NCBI GenBank assembly: GCA_001692895.1
Contig: KV748246.1
Location: 682,970 to 746,969, forward strand
Reading direction: 5' to 3'
Source: Cenococcum geophilum 1.58
Lineage: Eukaryota > Ascomycota > Dothideomycetes > Gloniales > Gloniaceae
DNA length: 64,000 nt
The notes beneath the pieces were generated by a model. It did no database searches and had not been told where the DNA came from. It was given only the letters and a program-made list of their open reading frames with translations. The position numbers and the translations under genes are program-made. This document shows positions 12,354 to 23,400 of this stretch, piece by piece (position 1 is the first letter of the stretch; each line of letters starts with the position of its first letter).

Positions 12354-12573
12354 TGTCTATATAAGTAGAGGTTGTAAATAATAGTACGCGCAGAGCGTAT
12401 GCGGTAGGGGCCGTATAGCGTAGCGTAAGTCACCTAACTGCCTACGGCCCGATAGATAGCCCGACCTTTACTACCCCTTTCTTTCTCTTTTAGTAGATGA
12501 CGAGAGAACACAAATAAACCAAGAACCAGTTACCTTATATTGCAATTGCAATACCCCCCAGGTAATACCAACA
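12354..12573 (+). repeat. 3' LTR of the gag-only element (220 bp)
   Basis: Same sequence as 9902-10121, less altered (ends ggtaataccaaca). It is followed directly by the less-mutated target duplication tgtgt and then the second half of the MITE palindrome. Confidence 0.9.
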
Positions 12574-12773
12574 TGTGTAATTTATAAGTAATTTATAAAA
12601 AAAAAATTATATAATATACTATATCTAATTAACTATTTAAAATTTTTTTATATATATAGCTACCTAGATACTACTTAATGCGTATAGTTTGTTTTAAATG
12701 CTACGAAATGCTGCGAAATGCTGAAAATGCTAGCTAAATGCTGCTAAATTTTTTCCTAACGTATGCCGCCTAA

Positions 12774-13407
12774 AAAACATTATATGTCTTTGGCTTTGAA
12801 GCCTCTAAGGCCTCTTAAGCCTCTAAAAGTACCTTAAGCCTAGGAGGCCTAATCACAATTCCACAGATATGGTGTCATATATCACAACCTTTTGCTTAAC
12901 TTTCTTAAAAGAAATAGGTTTTTTAGTGGTGGCCTTCTGCAATATTCTGTCGGCATCGCAATATCGACGCGTTTTGGTGGAGTTTGCTAATAAAATCGCG
13001 CTAGCTAGGGTGCCTGTAGCATGCTAACCCAACCAAAAGCGCCAAAAGCGCCCAATCCACGAAAAGTGACTTGCCGCACGAAGGGATAAGCAAATGGCGT
13101 TTGATGAAGCTGAGGGAATGTTCAGTTGCAAAAGCGTCAGATTGAATCTGAACTGAAAGTCCGGCAGAAAGAACGCGTTCCTTCCCGATTTGATACACGT
13201 CTGCGGCTCTACGGGTTGCACAGACGTGTGCAATCTGAAGCCTTCATATTGAAATGGAATCTGAACCTGGAGCTTCGAGTTCCATATTCAAATGACGCCA
13301 AGAGCTTCATTTCAGAAGCTGTATCTGGTAAAGTTGCCAATATTTTAGCGTACTATTCTGGCAGATTGGCTGTCTTGGCAGCTGAAAATCCTTCGTGATA
13401 TTTTTGA
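12774..13407. other. Low-RIP segment with foldback structure and one short open frame
   Basis: 12774-12860 is a run of GCCTCTAA/AGGCCT-like units. From about 12870 to 13407 the base composition is balanced and CpA/TpG are not depleted, unlike both sides. A 90-codon open frame (13126-13398, +) has no recognisable domain and ends in a stretch shared with the MITE family at 13900-14170 and 37880-38090 (agattggctgtcttggcagc), so it is probably repeat-derived rather than a gene. Imperfect inverted repeats occur at 13194-13230 (acacgtctg/cagacgtgt) and at 13244-13295 (tcatattgaaatggaa/ttccatattcaaatga). Confidence 0.5.
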
Positions 13408-13796
13408 CCATTCTCCCCATTACGTAATCCAATTCGACGCCAACTATAAAGCCTTAATTATTAGCCATAGTATTGACAGGCTTTTCCAAGGCCCTGGGCG
13501 GATTACATAACTATCAGCCTCATCTGCCGACGCTCCTTTCTGGCGAATCGCTATCGAACGAACGCCTTCCACCAGGTAAAAAGCACCCCTACTTTGGCGT
13601 CTAGAGGAGGCGCTTACACCCTATAGATTGCGCCCAGGTAGGCCTTAAAAGTATCGACCTGGCTGCGCCCACCTAGGCGCAATAATAGTTATATAATCCG
13701 CCCAGGGCGTTAGAAAAGCCAGTCAATACTATAGCTAATAATATATAAGGCTTCATAGTTGGCGTCGAATTAGATCACGTAGTGGTGAGAATGGGT
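13408..13796. mobile_element. MITE family M1 (about 390 bp)
   Basis: Arms of about 105 bp are inverted copies: 13408-13514 (ccattctccccattacg, then aattcgacgccaactat...) pairs with 13685-13796 (...atagttggcgtcgaatt, then agatcacgtagtgg). The centre (13515-13684) is GC-richer and contains cccaggtaggcc-type motifs. A truncated direct-orientation copy of the centre lies at 37165-37370. Part of the inner arm (ctataaagccttatatattagcc) recurs at 14325-14375 at the edge of the Harbinger element, so M1 may be a deletion derivative of it. Confidence 0.7.
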
Positions 13797-14276
13797 TAGA
13801 ATCGATCGACCTAGTTGTGTCGGTGTTCCACTAGGACCCCCCCTTTAAAACGGTAGGTACTAGTGGAATTCGCCCAGGTAGACTGCCTAGATGGCTTAGG
13901 GCACGTTTAATAACTTTTTTTGGCCAGGTCAACTCCACTAGGTAGGCGCTCTAAAAAATCCACCTGGGTCCACCTAGGCCCACCTAGTCGCGAACGGGCC
14001 ACCGATATCGATATCCACCTAATAAATACTGTCCGTTCGACGCCCTAGGTGGATTTTGGGCAAATTGGCCGTCTTAGCAGCTAAAAAGGAGGTCTGACCT
14101 GGCCAGGTAGAGACGTGCGCGTTAACCGCGACTGGGCTCCCAAATGTAGTATAGCAGCGAGTTTTATCAGCAATTCAAGCCACCTAGGTAGTCTATTTGG
14201 GCGAATTCCACAAGTACCTACCGTTTTAAAGGGGGGGTACTTATTAAACCCCGGCACAACCAGGTCGAACGATTCT
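13797..14276. mobile_element. MITE family M2 (TIR about 100 bp) carrying M3 sequence inside
   Basis: 13797-13896 (agaatcgatcgacct...gatggct) is inverted at 14177-14276 (...aggtcgaacgattct); both arms contain ccccccctttaaaacggtagg. Between them 13900-14170 is the reverse complement of 37373-38095 (minus the MITE at 37435-37851): ggccaaaaaaagttat, ggtggatatcgatatcggtgg and gactgggctcccaaa-type blocks are shared. Either M3 inserted into M2 or M2 and M3 are parts of one element. A 108-codon frame (14115-14441) runs across repeat boundaries and is not credible as a gene. Confidence 0.65.
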
Positions 14277-14453
14277 GCCTTCCTTTATAATATTTTTAAC
14301 TTATTCTTACTATTATATAATCTAACTATAAAGCCTTATATATTAGCCATAGTATTTATAAGCATTTTAGCAATAATATCGCTGCTTTATATGCTTATTA
14401 AGTATATAAGGAACCTTTTAGTATTAAATGGCAAGCGCTAGCAACTTATTAAC

Positions 14454-14823
14454 TATTATGGAGTAAGCATAAGCGGTAATAATATATAGCGAAGTAGGTA
14501 TTATTAAGCTATATATATAAACTGCGTAATAAAGTTAAGACGTTATATAAGGAAAGAAGGTAGGGAAACGGGAAGAAAGGGTATATATTGTTAACTTAGT
14601 TACTTAGTTAACACATATATAGGCAGAATAGGGTTTAGGTTATAGTCCTGGCAGAACTTGGTAGAATTTAGTAGAACTTGGCAGAATATAGCAGAATGCC
14701 GTAGATTGCCGTTAGATTGCTATTAGATTGCCGTTAAATTACCATTTTACGGTTAGTCTCTAATTGCTAAGTTGGTAAAAATAGGTAGACGTGTATAAGG
14801 TGTTACGGGGGTGTCCCGTAATA
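14454..14823 (-). repeat. G2 LTR1 (370 bp)
   Basis: Starts tattatggag and ends gtcccgtaata, RIPed forms of the TGTCAC...GTGACA ends preserved in LTR3. It includes a tandem-like block (14655-14750) of (g)cagaa.. and (g)ccgttagatt.. units. Preceded by target duplication ttaac. Confidence 0.9.
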
Positions 14824-14829
14824 GTACCC

Positions 14830-17800
14830 CCCCTTTAAACTTAAGCTTTTGCGAGATAGGGCTATAGTAGTTCTAGGTAGAGTTTATAAAAGTCTTCTAT
14901 AGCTTATATAAGTCCTATAGAGTTAACGGGTTCCCATAAAGACTTAGTAAAGCCTCTCTATTTTATAAGATATATATATTAGCGTTTCCGTTTATTATAC
15001 TTAATATTATTAATTCTTTTAATAAAGTACTCGTTCTTACTATCCACTTTAACTAGTAGGGGAGGGTCTTATATCTATCTAGGCAGGGCGTCTAATATGG
15101 GGGCAGTAGGGTGGAGGACTAACGTATAGAATATGGGGTGGATTTTAACCGTATTAGGGAGCTTTAATTAGTAGGCATAAGGAGAGATAACCTTTTCAAC
15201 CTTATAAGGGCCAGCGTTCTTCTAATCAAGTTTCTTAGTAGGTCGTTTTGTGTTTAAATTTCTTATATCTAGCTAGACAAAATTACTAATTTAGTAGGCC
15301 GGTGCTAGGGTTTGTTTCTTATTTACTGCGGCTTTATAGATAGATTAAGCCCATATTATCTTATCGGTAAAAAACTGTTATAGTTCCTCTATCTTCTCTA
15401 TGAATTTATTTGCTTCTGCGACTTATAAGGCGTAATAAGCGGGGTAAGGAACATTACTAAAGGGTTTAAAACCTATTTATAGGTGCTAGCTATAATTGGC
15501 TAGAAACGGGGAGACTTTTATAGTTTCCGAGACAGAGTTATTTATAGTAAACTCGGCGAATACAAGCTAGTTAATCTAGTTATCCTATAAATATAACGTG
15601 TATATCTAAATATACTGTTCCATTATAGCATTTACGCGTTCTATTTAGCTATCTATTTTTAGGTAATACGCAGTAAATAATAGTGCTTTAATATAGAGTT
15701 AAGTAGTTAGTTCTTTCTAGAATGCTAAGATAAACTGGCTGCCTCTATTAGAGATAATCATTTTAGGGAGTCCGTGAAGTTTCTATACGTAATCTAGGAA
15801 TAGTTAGGTAACGGTAGGCGTTAATATATTAGGGCAGGCGATTAAGTGTCTCATTTTAGATAGTTAGTCTACAACTACTATAATATTTATGCAGCCTTTA
15901 CTCTTAGGAAGGTTAATAATAAAGTTAATTAAGATATCCCTTTATCTTTGGTCTAGAATAAGTAGTAGCTTTAAAAGACCGTTATACATCTTATGCGAGG
16001 CTTTAGCTCGTCGGCAGGTATAGCAGCTAGAGACGTACCTTTATATTATATTATATATATTCGGCTAATAATACTCCCGTTAAAGTAGTTCTAGGGTCTT
16101 TCCTTAGCCTAGGTGGCCGGCAATAGGTAAATTATATACGTGTTTAAGGAGTTTAAGCTTAAGCTTATTGTAATTAGGGATAACTAGATAGTTTTAGTAA
16201 TATAAGCGGTTTCCGCGGGCTTTATATTTACTTAAAGAAATCTTTTTAGAGCGTCTAATACCATCTTATATTAGCTTAAGCGTCTCTTAAATAAACTCGT
16301 TATTTAGGTATTCGTTAACTATAATCTATTTAATTAATTAATTAGTTATTTTAAGGACGTATACCGTAAGATCTTTAGTAGAAGGGTTAAATAGTTTAGG
16401 GCGAAGTAGGGTCTAATTTTGGTAAGAGCGCGCTTCTTCTAAGGCTGGCGCGTCTTGCGAGCGTTAGGTTAGAGCATTAGGCTTCTAGCCTTAAACGCCT
16501 AGGCGGTATATAATTAAGAATTGGAAATAAGATAGATATTCTAACCAGCGGGCCTAATAGTGACTTAGCTGTTTCGTGGTTGTAAAGTACTGTAGGTTTT
16601 TATAGTTACTAAGGACCTTAATTAGAAATCCAGCGCCTTCTAGTTTGGGTTACTATTGTTTAAAATATCTAATAATAGCTAACAATTCCTTATCGTAGAT
16701 CTTATAGTTATATTTAGCTAGGCTTAGTTATTTTAAGAAGTATGCTACGGGGTATAATACTCTATCTTCGTTATATTAAGACAGGATACCTTTAGTGACG
16801 TAGTTAGATAAGTCGGCTTCTATAACACTTATTCGGTTTAGGTTAAAGTATTAGAGTATAGGCGCAGTAGTAAATATAACCTTTAGATAGGTAAAGGCCT
16901 TCTTATATTCCTTATTAAAGATAAAGACTTTATTCTTTTAGGTTAGAGCTATAAGGGGTAAAACTAGGGCGGAGAAGTTATTAATAAACTGTTAGTAGAA
17001 ATTAGCAAATCCTATAAAGGCTCTTACGTCCTTAACGTTCTTAGGTTCTTGCCAGTTTATAATTGCTTTAACTTTCTTCGGGTCCATTTATATACCGTTT
17101 ATAGAAATAAGGAGTCTAAGGTATAGGACTTCCGTTTTATAAAACTCGCATTTATCTATATCTAATTATAGACTAGCTCCGTGTAGGGCTTATAGAATAA
17201 GGTTAACGTGTTTCCGATATTTAGTTAGGTTATTACTATATATTAAGATATCGTTAATATAAGCAGTACAGAGGATGTCTAGGGAGGGGTGTAGGGTGTC
17301 GTTTATATAATGTTGAAACGAGCTCGGAGTGTTTATAAGGCCGAATGGCGTTACTAAGTATTTAAATAGTCTATACCGAGTACAAAATGCAGTAAGCTAT
17401 TTATTTCCTTTTGCTATACGGAGGTGGTTAAATGCAGAGATAATATCAAGCTTCGTATAGTAGCGAGCCTTACTTAGTTGGTTTAGTGTCTCCTATATTA
17501 ACGGGATCGGATATTAGTTCTTAATAGTGACGGCGTTAAGAGCTTAGTAGTCTATACAGAAGCGCAGACCGCCGCCGGGTTTTTTAATAAAGATTATTGG
17601 TGCGGCTATAGGCGATAAGCTTGCTCTAATAAATCCTTTGCTTAGGTTCTTATCTAAATACTTTTATAGTACTTAGAGTTTGTTTTAGGACATCCCGTAT
17701 AAAGGTCTAAATCTAGACTGCTTTCCTTCTTTAAGTATAATCTTATGGTCGTATAATCGGTGTTTCGGTAGCTTATTGGCTTCCTTCTATAAGAATGCCT

Positions 17801-20050
17801 CTAGGCGGTTATAGTACTCTACTAGTACCTTCGTAGCAGGGTTAGTGTGCTTCTTCGGTGCTAAGGCCTTCTTAATATTAGCTATAGTGACAGTAAAGAT
17901 TGTATGTTTAGGTTTTTTAGTAAGTTATATTAATGGAGTAGCTTTAATTATATGGATATCTAGGGTACCGAGCTCGCTCGGATTGTCTATAGTTTTTTAT
18001 TTAGGTTTAGGTTTAGTATTAAGTACGGAGTTAGTATCAAATTTGGGTTCGGGTTCTTTAAAAATCCTTTTTATAGTTAGATACTAGTCCTTCTAATATC
18101 TTTATATAGTGAGCTTAAGCTTCTGCCTATCTTTAGGTAGTATAGTGCTTAGGGCCAATTTATAGAGTTTGGTGGAATTCCCGGATCCTTAATAAATGTT
18201 AGTGGAAATCTTACGCTAGTGAAATTCGGTGGAATTCCTGGGTTGGTGGAATCTGGTGGATTCCTTAGGCGTGGGGTAGATATTAGTGGAAATCTTAGGC
18301 TGGTAGATCTTAGCGGATTCCCTAGATTTTAGTTTGGGGTTAAGGCGGTGCATTATATAACACTTCTGCTTATAACAGAAGGTGGTAAATAGAAGCTTAA
18401 GGTTATCCTAATTAATGGTTACCTTATATAGCTTTATCTAGGGTTGTTTAAAGATTACTAGGTAACCTAAGGTAGTAATAAAAAGCTTAATCAGTTCTTT
18501 ATAGTTTAGGTATTAGAGTTTTAGGGCTACCACGTAGGTAATACGGCCTAAGACGGTGTGTTTACTATTAAATCTAAATACGTTAATATGCTGGTTAAGG
18601 GGGGTTAAGGTAAAACCATTATCTTGCGTAAAGATCCTATTAATAAATCCTATGCCGCTAGCTTCTGTATTAATTAGGATTTAAGCGTTAGCCTTTTAAC
18701 CATTCTGCTAAAGGCGGCAGTTAATAGTTATGCTACGGTCCCAAGAGTTAAAGTTTATAACGTTAAATGCGTTTAATAAGATCCTGTAGCAGAGCCGTCC
18801 TAGAGAGCGACTTAGCTTTAGGACCTTCCTTTTAAAGGCAATTAGGGCGGGGTTCTTATAGGACGTCGGTTAGAGCTTTGTCCTTATAAATAGTGCTTAT
18901 TAGACGTAGGGCTAGAACTAGATAAAGATTAGGGACAGTAACCGGAAGATCGATATAGTAAACGGCTGCTAGTACTGGCCGTTTATAAATTGTTTTAGGG
19001 TATAGGGACGGAGTAGTAGTTTAAGAGGTAGGAGTTACTTCTATATTTAAAGCAGAGGCCTAGCTTAATGCGTTGTTCTTATTTAGAGGACCCTAATAGG
19101 GCGTATCCTAGGGTCTCAGTGTTAATATCTATGGCGTCAGGGTACTTAGGTTGAGATAATAACTTAGTAGGCGTTTATAGGGTTATTATATTATACTAAT
19201 AAACAGGCTTTAGTGTGAGGCGTAGTATATCGTTATACCGTTTATTAATAATGTTTATATAGGCGTTAAGAGTTTCTAAAAGGTCTACGCCTATTAGGGA
19301 GGTTTTTAGTTTAGGGCTTAGGGATTTAATAAGGCTGTTAATTAGTACGGAGTTATTCTAGCCTGTTTCCTTTGCGTAGTAGTTAAATTCGAAGAAGTAT
19401 ACTAAGAAACTTTTCTTTTCTTAAGTTATTTAGTTTATCTTTCTTTAAGCAATAGCTTGGCGGTTTAGGTCACCGTATATAGCTTTAAGAAGTATAACTA
19501 GGCTTTATACTAAGTTTAGTTAAAAAGGTTTAATAAGGTTAGCTATGTCTCCTCTTAGTTAACTTAGGGCGTAATAGAGTTAGTTAGCTTTAGTTAGGTA
19601 GCGGTTAGTATTACCAGTTAGCTTATTCTTAAGCCGGCTTAAGAATAACTAAAGCTTTTATTATTTACTGGTAAATATTAGGGGGTCTAGTAGTTTCTTA
19701 AATTGTTTTAGTACGGTAGTTGGCTCTATAGGGTAAGTAACTACTACTAATTCGGGGCTTACGTTCCGCGTATTTATCTCTAAAGATAGCATTTAGTCTT
19801 AGGGCCTTAATATAGGCATCTTAAGGATGCGGACTTCTTCTTAAAGTACTTTAATTAATTATTGTTATCGTGCTTCTTATTTAGCTTGCTATTAAGTTAA
19901 AGTGGCTTAATGCTATATAAGGGTATCTATAAAGGACTTCTATATACCTACTAATTATTCTTAGAGTACGGCTATAATAGCATTAGCCGTTATAGGGGCT
20001 TTAGGGTCGTTCTGTATTTTTAGAGGGTAGTATAAGTTTTTAACGCAATA
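14830..20050 (-). pseudogene. G2 unit 1 gag-pol remnant
   Basis: Minus strand, right to left. The Gag/protease side is at 18100-20050. RT with catalytic box YINDILIYSNN (17233-17270; YxDD with first D to N) is followed by RNase H (about 16600-16950). The integrase zinc-binding pair CYTCRRAK is at about 16000-16060, and the core INLPRSKGCINIIVVVD..SKM at about 15830-15960, where the second acidic residue survives. 17970-18350 has repeated ggtggaattc-like units that code for a proline/serine linker. Hydrophobic frames on the + strand here (for example 17845-18087) are antisense shadows. Confidence 0.85.
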
Positions 20051-20053
20051 TAG

Positions 20054-20423
20054 TGTTACAGAGTAAGTACAAGCGGTAATAATATATAGCGAAGTAGGTA
20101 TTATTAAGCTATATATATAAACTGCGTAATAAAGTTAAGACGTTACGTAAGGAAAAAAGGTAGGGAAATAGGAAGAAAGGGTATATATTATTAACTTAGT
20201 TACTTAGTTAATATATATATAGGCAAAATAGGGTTTAGGTTATGGTCCTAGCAGAACTTAGTAGAATTTAGTAAAACTTGGTAGAATATAGCAAAATGCC
20301 GTAGATTACCGTTAGATTACTATTAAATTGCCATTAAATTGCCATTTCGCGGTTAGTCTCTAATTGCTAAGTTAGTGGAAATAGGTGGATGTGTGTAAGG
20401 TGTTACGGGGGTGTCCTGTAATA
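20054..20423 (-). repeat. G2 LTR2, shared by both tandem units (370 bp)
   Basis: Starts tgttacagag and ends gtcctgtaata. No 5 bp duplication sits at either edge; it is followed directly by unit-2 internal sequence (gtaccccccctttaaac), identical to the sequence after LTR1. It therefore serves as 5' LTR of unit 1 and 3' LTR of unit 2. Confidence 0.9.
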
Positions 20424-20429
20424 GTACCC

Positions 20430-23400
20430 CCCCTTTAAACTTGAGCTTCTGCGAGATAGGGCTATAGTAGTTCTAGGTAGAGTTTATAAAAGTCTTCTAC
20501 GGCTTATATAAGTCCTATAAAGTTAACGGGTTCCTATAAGGACTTAGTAAAGCCTCTCCATTTCGTAAGATATATATATTAGCGTTTCCGTTTATTATAC
20601 TTAATATCATCAATTCTTTTAATAAAGTACTCGTTCTTACTATCCACTTTAACTAGTAGAGGAGGGTCTTATATCTATCTAGGCAGGGCGTCTAATATAG
20701 GGGTAGTAGGGCGGAGGACTAACGTATAGAATATGGGGTGGATTTTAACCGTATTAGGAAGCTTCAATTAGTAGGTATAAGAAGAGATAACCTTTTCAAC
20801 CTTATAAGGGCCAGCGTTCTTCCAATTAAGTTTCTTAGTAGGTTGTTTCGTGTTTAGATTTCTTATATCTAGCTAGANNAAATTACTAATTTAGTAGGCC
20901 NGTNCTNGGGTTNNTTTNTTATTCGCTGCGGCTTTATAGACAGATTAAGCCTATATTATCTCATTAGTAAGGAACTATTATAGTTCCTCTATCTTCTCTA
21001 CGAATTTATTTACTTTTGCGACTTATAAGGCGTAATAAGCGGGGTAAGAAATATTACTAAAGGGTTTAAAACCCATTTGTGGGTATTAGCCGTAATTAGC
21101 TAGAAACGGGGAGACTTTCGTAGTTTCCGAGACGGAGTTATTTATAGTAAACTCGGTAAATGCAAGCTAGTTAATCCAGTTATCCTATAAATATAACGTA
21201 TATATCCGAATATACTATTCCATTATAGCATTTACGCGTTTTATTTAGCTATCCGTTTCTAGGTAATATATAATAGACAATAGTGCTTTAATACGGAGTT
21301 GAGTAGTTAGTTCTTTCCAGAATGCTAAGATAAACTAGCTGCCTTTATCGGAGATAATCGTTTTAGGGAGTCTGTAGAGTTTTTATACGTAATCTAGGAA
21401 TAGTTAGGCAACGGTAGGCGTTAATATATTAGGGCAGGCGATCAAGTATCTTATTTTAGATAGTCGGTCTATAACTACTATAATATTTATGCAGCCTCTA
21501 CTTTTAGGAAGATCAATAATAAAGTTAATTAAGATATCCCTCTATCTTCGGTCTGGAATAGGCAGTGGCTTTAAAAAACCGTTATATGTCTTATATAAGG
21601 CTTTAGCTCATCGGTAGGTATAGCAGCTAGAGACGTACCTTCGTGTTATATTATATATATTCGGCTAATAATACTCCCATTAGAGTAGTTCTAGGGTCTT
21701 TCCTTAGCCTAGGTGGCCGGCAATAGTAGATCGTGTATATATTTAAGGAGTTTAAGCTTAAGCTTATTATAATTAGGGATAACTAGACGGTTCTGGTAAT
21801 ATAAGCGGTTTCTACAGGCTTCGCATTTACTTAGAGAAATCTTTTTAAAGCGTCTAATGCCATCTTATATTAGCTTAAGCGTCTCTTAAATAAACTCGTT
21901 ATTTAAATATTCGTTAACTATAATCTATTTAATCAATTAATTAGTTATTTTAAGGACGTATACCGTAAGATCTTTAGTAGGAGGGTTAAATAGTTTAAGG
22001 CGAAGTAGGGTCTAATTTTGGTAAAAGCGCGCTTCTTTTAAGGCTGGCGTGTCTTATAAGCGTTGGGTTAGAGTATTAGGCTTCTAGCCTTAAACGCCTA
22101 AGCGGTACGTAATTAAGAATCGGAAATAAAACAGATATTCTAACTAGCGGGCCTAATGGTGACTTAGCTGTTTCGTGGTTGTAAAGTACTATAGGTTTTT
22201 ATAGTCGCTAAAGACCTTAATTAGAAATCCAGCGCCTTTTAGTTTAGGTCGCTATTGTTTAAAATATCTAATAATGGCTAATAATTCCTTATTATAGATC
22301 TCGTAGTTGTATTTAGCTAGGCTTAGTCGTTTTAAAAAGTATACTACAGGGTATAATACTCTATCTTCGTTATATTAAGATAGGATGCCTTTAGTAACGT
22401 AGTTAGATAAGTCGGCTTCTACAATACTTATTTAGTTTAGGTTAAAGTATTAAAGTACGGGCGCAGTAGTAAATATAACCTTTAGATAGGCAAAGGCCTT
22501 CTTATATTCCTTATTAAAGACAAAGACTTTATCCTTTTAGGTTAGAGCTATAAGGGGTAAAACTAGGGCGGAGAAGTTATTAATAAACCGTTGGTAGAAA
22601 TTAGCAAATCCTATAAAGGCTCTTACGTCCTTAACGTTCTTGGGTTCTTGCTAGTTTATAATTGCTTTGACTTTCTTTAGGTCTATTTATATACTATTTA
22701 TAGAAATAAGGAGTCTAAGGTATAAGACTTCCGTTTTATAAAACTCGCATTTATCTATATCTAATTATAGACCAGCTCTGTATAGGGCTTATAAAATAAG
22801 GTCAACGTATTTCTAATATTCGGTTAGGTTATTACTATATATTAAGATATTGTTGATATAAGCAGTACAGAAGATGTCTAGGTAGGGGCGTAGGGTGTTA
22901 TTTATATAATGTTAAAACGAGCTTGGAGCGTTTGCGAGGCCAAATAGCGTCACTAAGTATTTAAATAGTCTATACTAAGTACGAAATGCAGTAAGCTATT
23001 TATTTCCTTTTGCTATACGGAGGCGGTTAAATGCAGAGATAATATTAAGCTTTGTATAGTAGCGAGCCTTACTTAGTCGGTTTAGTGTCTCCTATATTAA
23101 CGGGATCGGATATTAGTTCTTAATAGTGACGGCGTTAAAAGCTTAGTAGTCTATATAGAAGCGTAAACCGCCACTGGGTTTCTTAATAAAGATCACTAGT
23201 GCGGCTATAGGCGATAAGCTTGCTCTAATAAATCCTTTACTTAGGTTCTTATCTAAATACTTTTATAGTACTTAGAGTTCGTTTTAGGACATTCTATATA
23301 AGGGTCCAAATCTAGGCTACTTTCCTTCTTTAAGTACAATCTTATAGTTGTATAATCGGTGTTTTAGTAGCTTATCGGCTTCCTTCTATAAGAATGCCTT

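Larger units (their letters stand above)
9902..12573 (+). mobile_element. Gag-only non-autonomous LTR retrotransposon
   Basis: Two 220 bp direct repeats flank a 2.2 kb interior holding only a Gag-like coding region. No protease, integrase, RT or RNase H motif was seen, and there is no room for them. The target duplication is tatat on the left (9897-9901) and tgtgt on the right (12574-12578). These differ only by two G-to-A changes at TpG, exactly what RIP would do to a TGTGT duplication. The element sits inside the MITE palindrome near its centre. It would need enzymes in trans, like TR-GAG-type elements of plants. Confidence 0.85.
9621..12759. mobile_element. Long palindromic (foldback) MITE, split by an LTR element
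   Basis: Without the insertion at 9902-12573 this is about 470 bp forming one near-complete inverted repeat. 9621-9848 (ttaggaaattttttagcagc... to ttattctacttct) is the reverse complement of 9880-9901 plus 12574-12759 (...gctgctaaattttttcctaa), with a roughly 30 nt A/T loop at 9849-9880. The outer arms carry several AGCATTT units and a (TA)13 run at 9722-9748. No coding capacity. The target duplication is unclear: left flank cttata, right flank cgtatg. Confidence 0.8.

Noticed and set aside
17845..18087. Hydrophobic 80 aa frame on + (and its duplicate at 23348-23695) that looks like a membrane protein
   Set aside because: It is antisense to G2 gag-pol; A/T-rich antisense of charged codons gives Leu/Ile/Ser-rich frames. 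It occurs in both tandem units at the same offset and has no domain.
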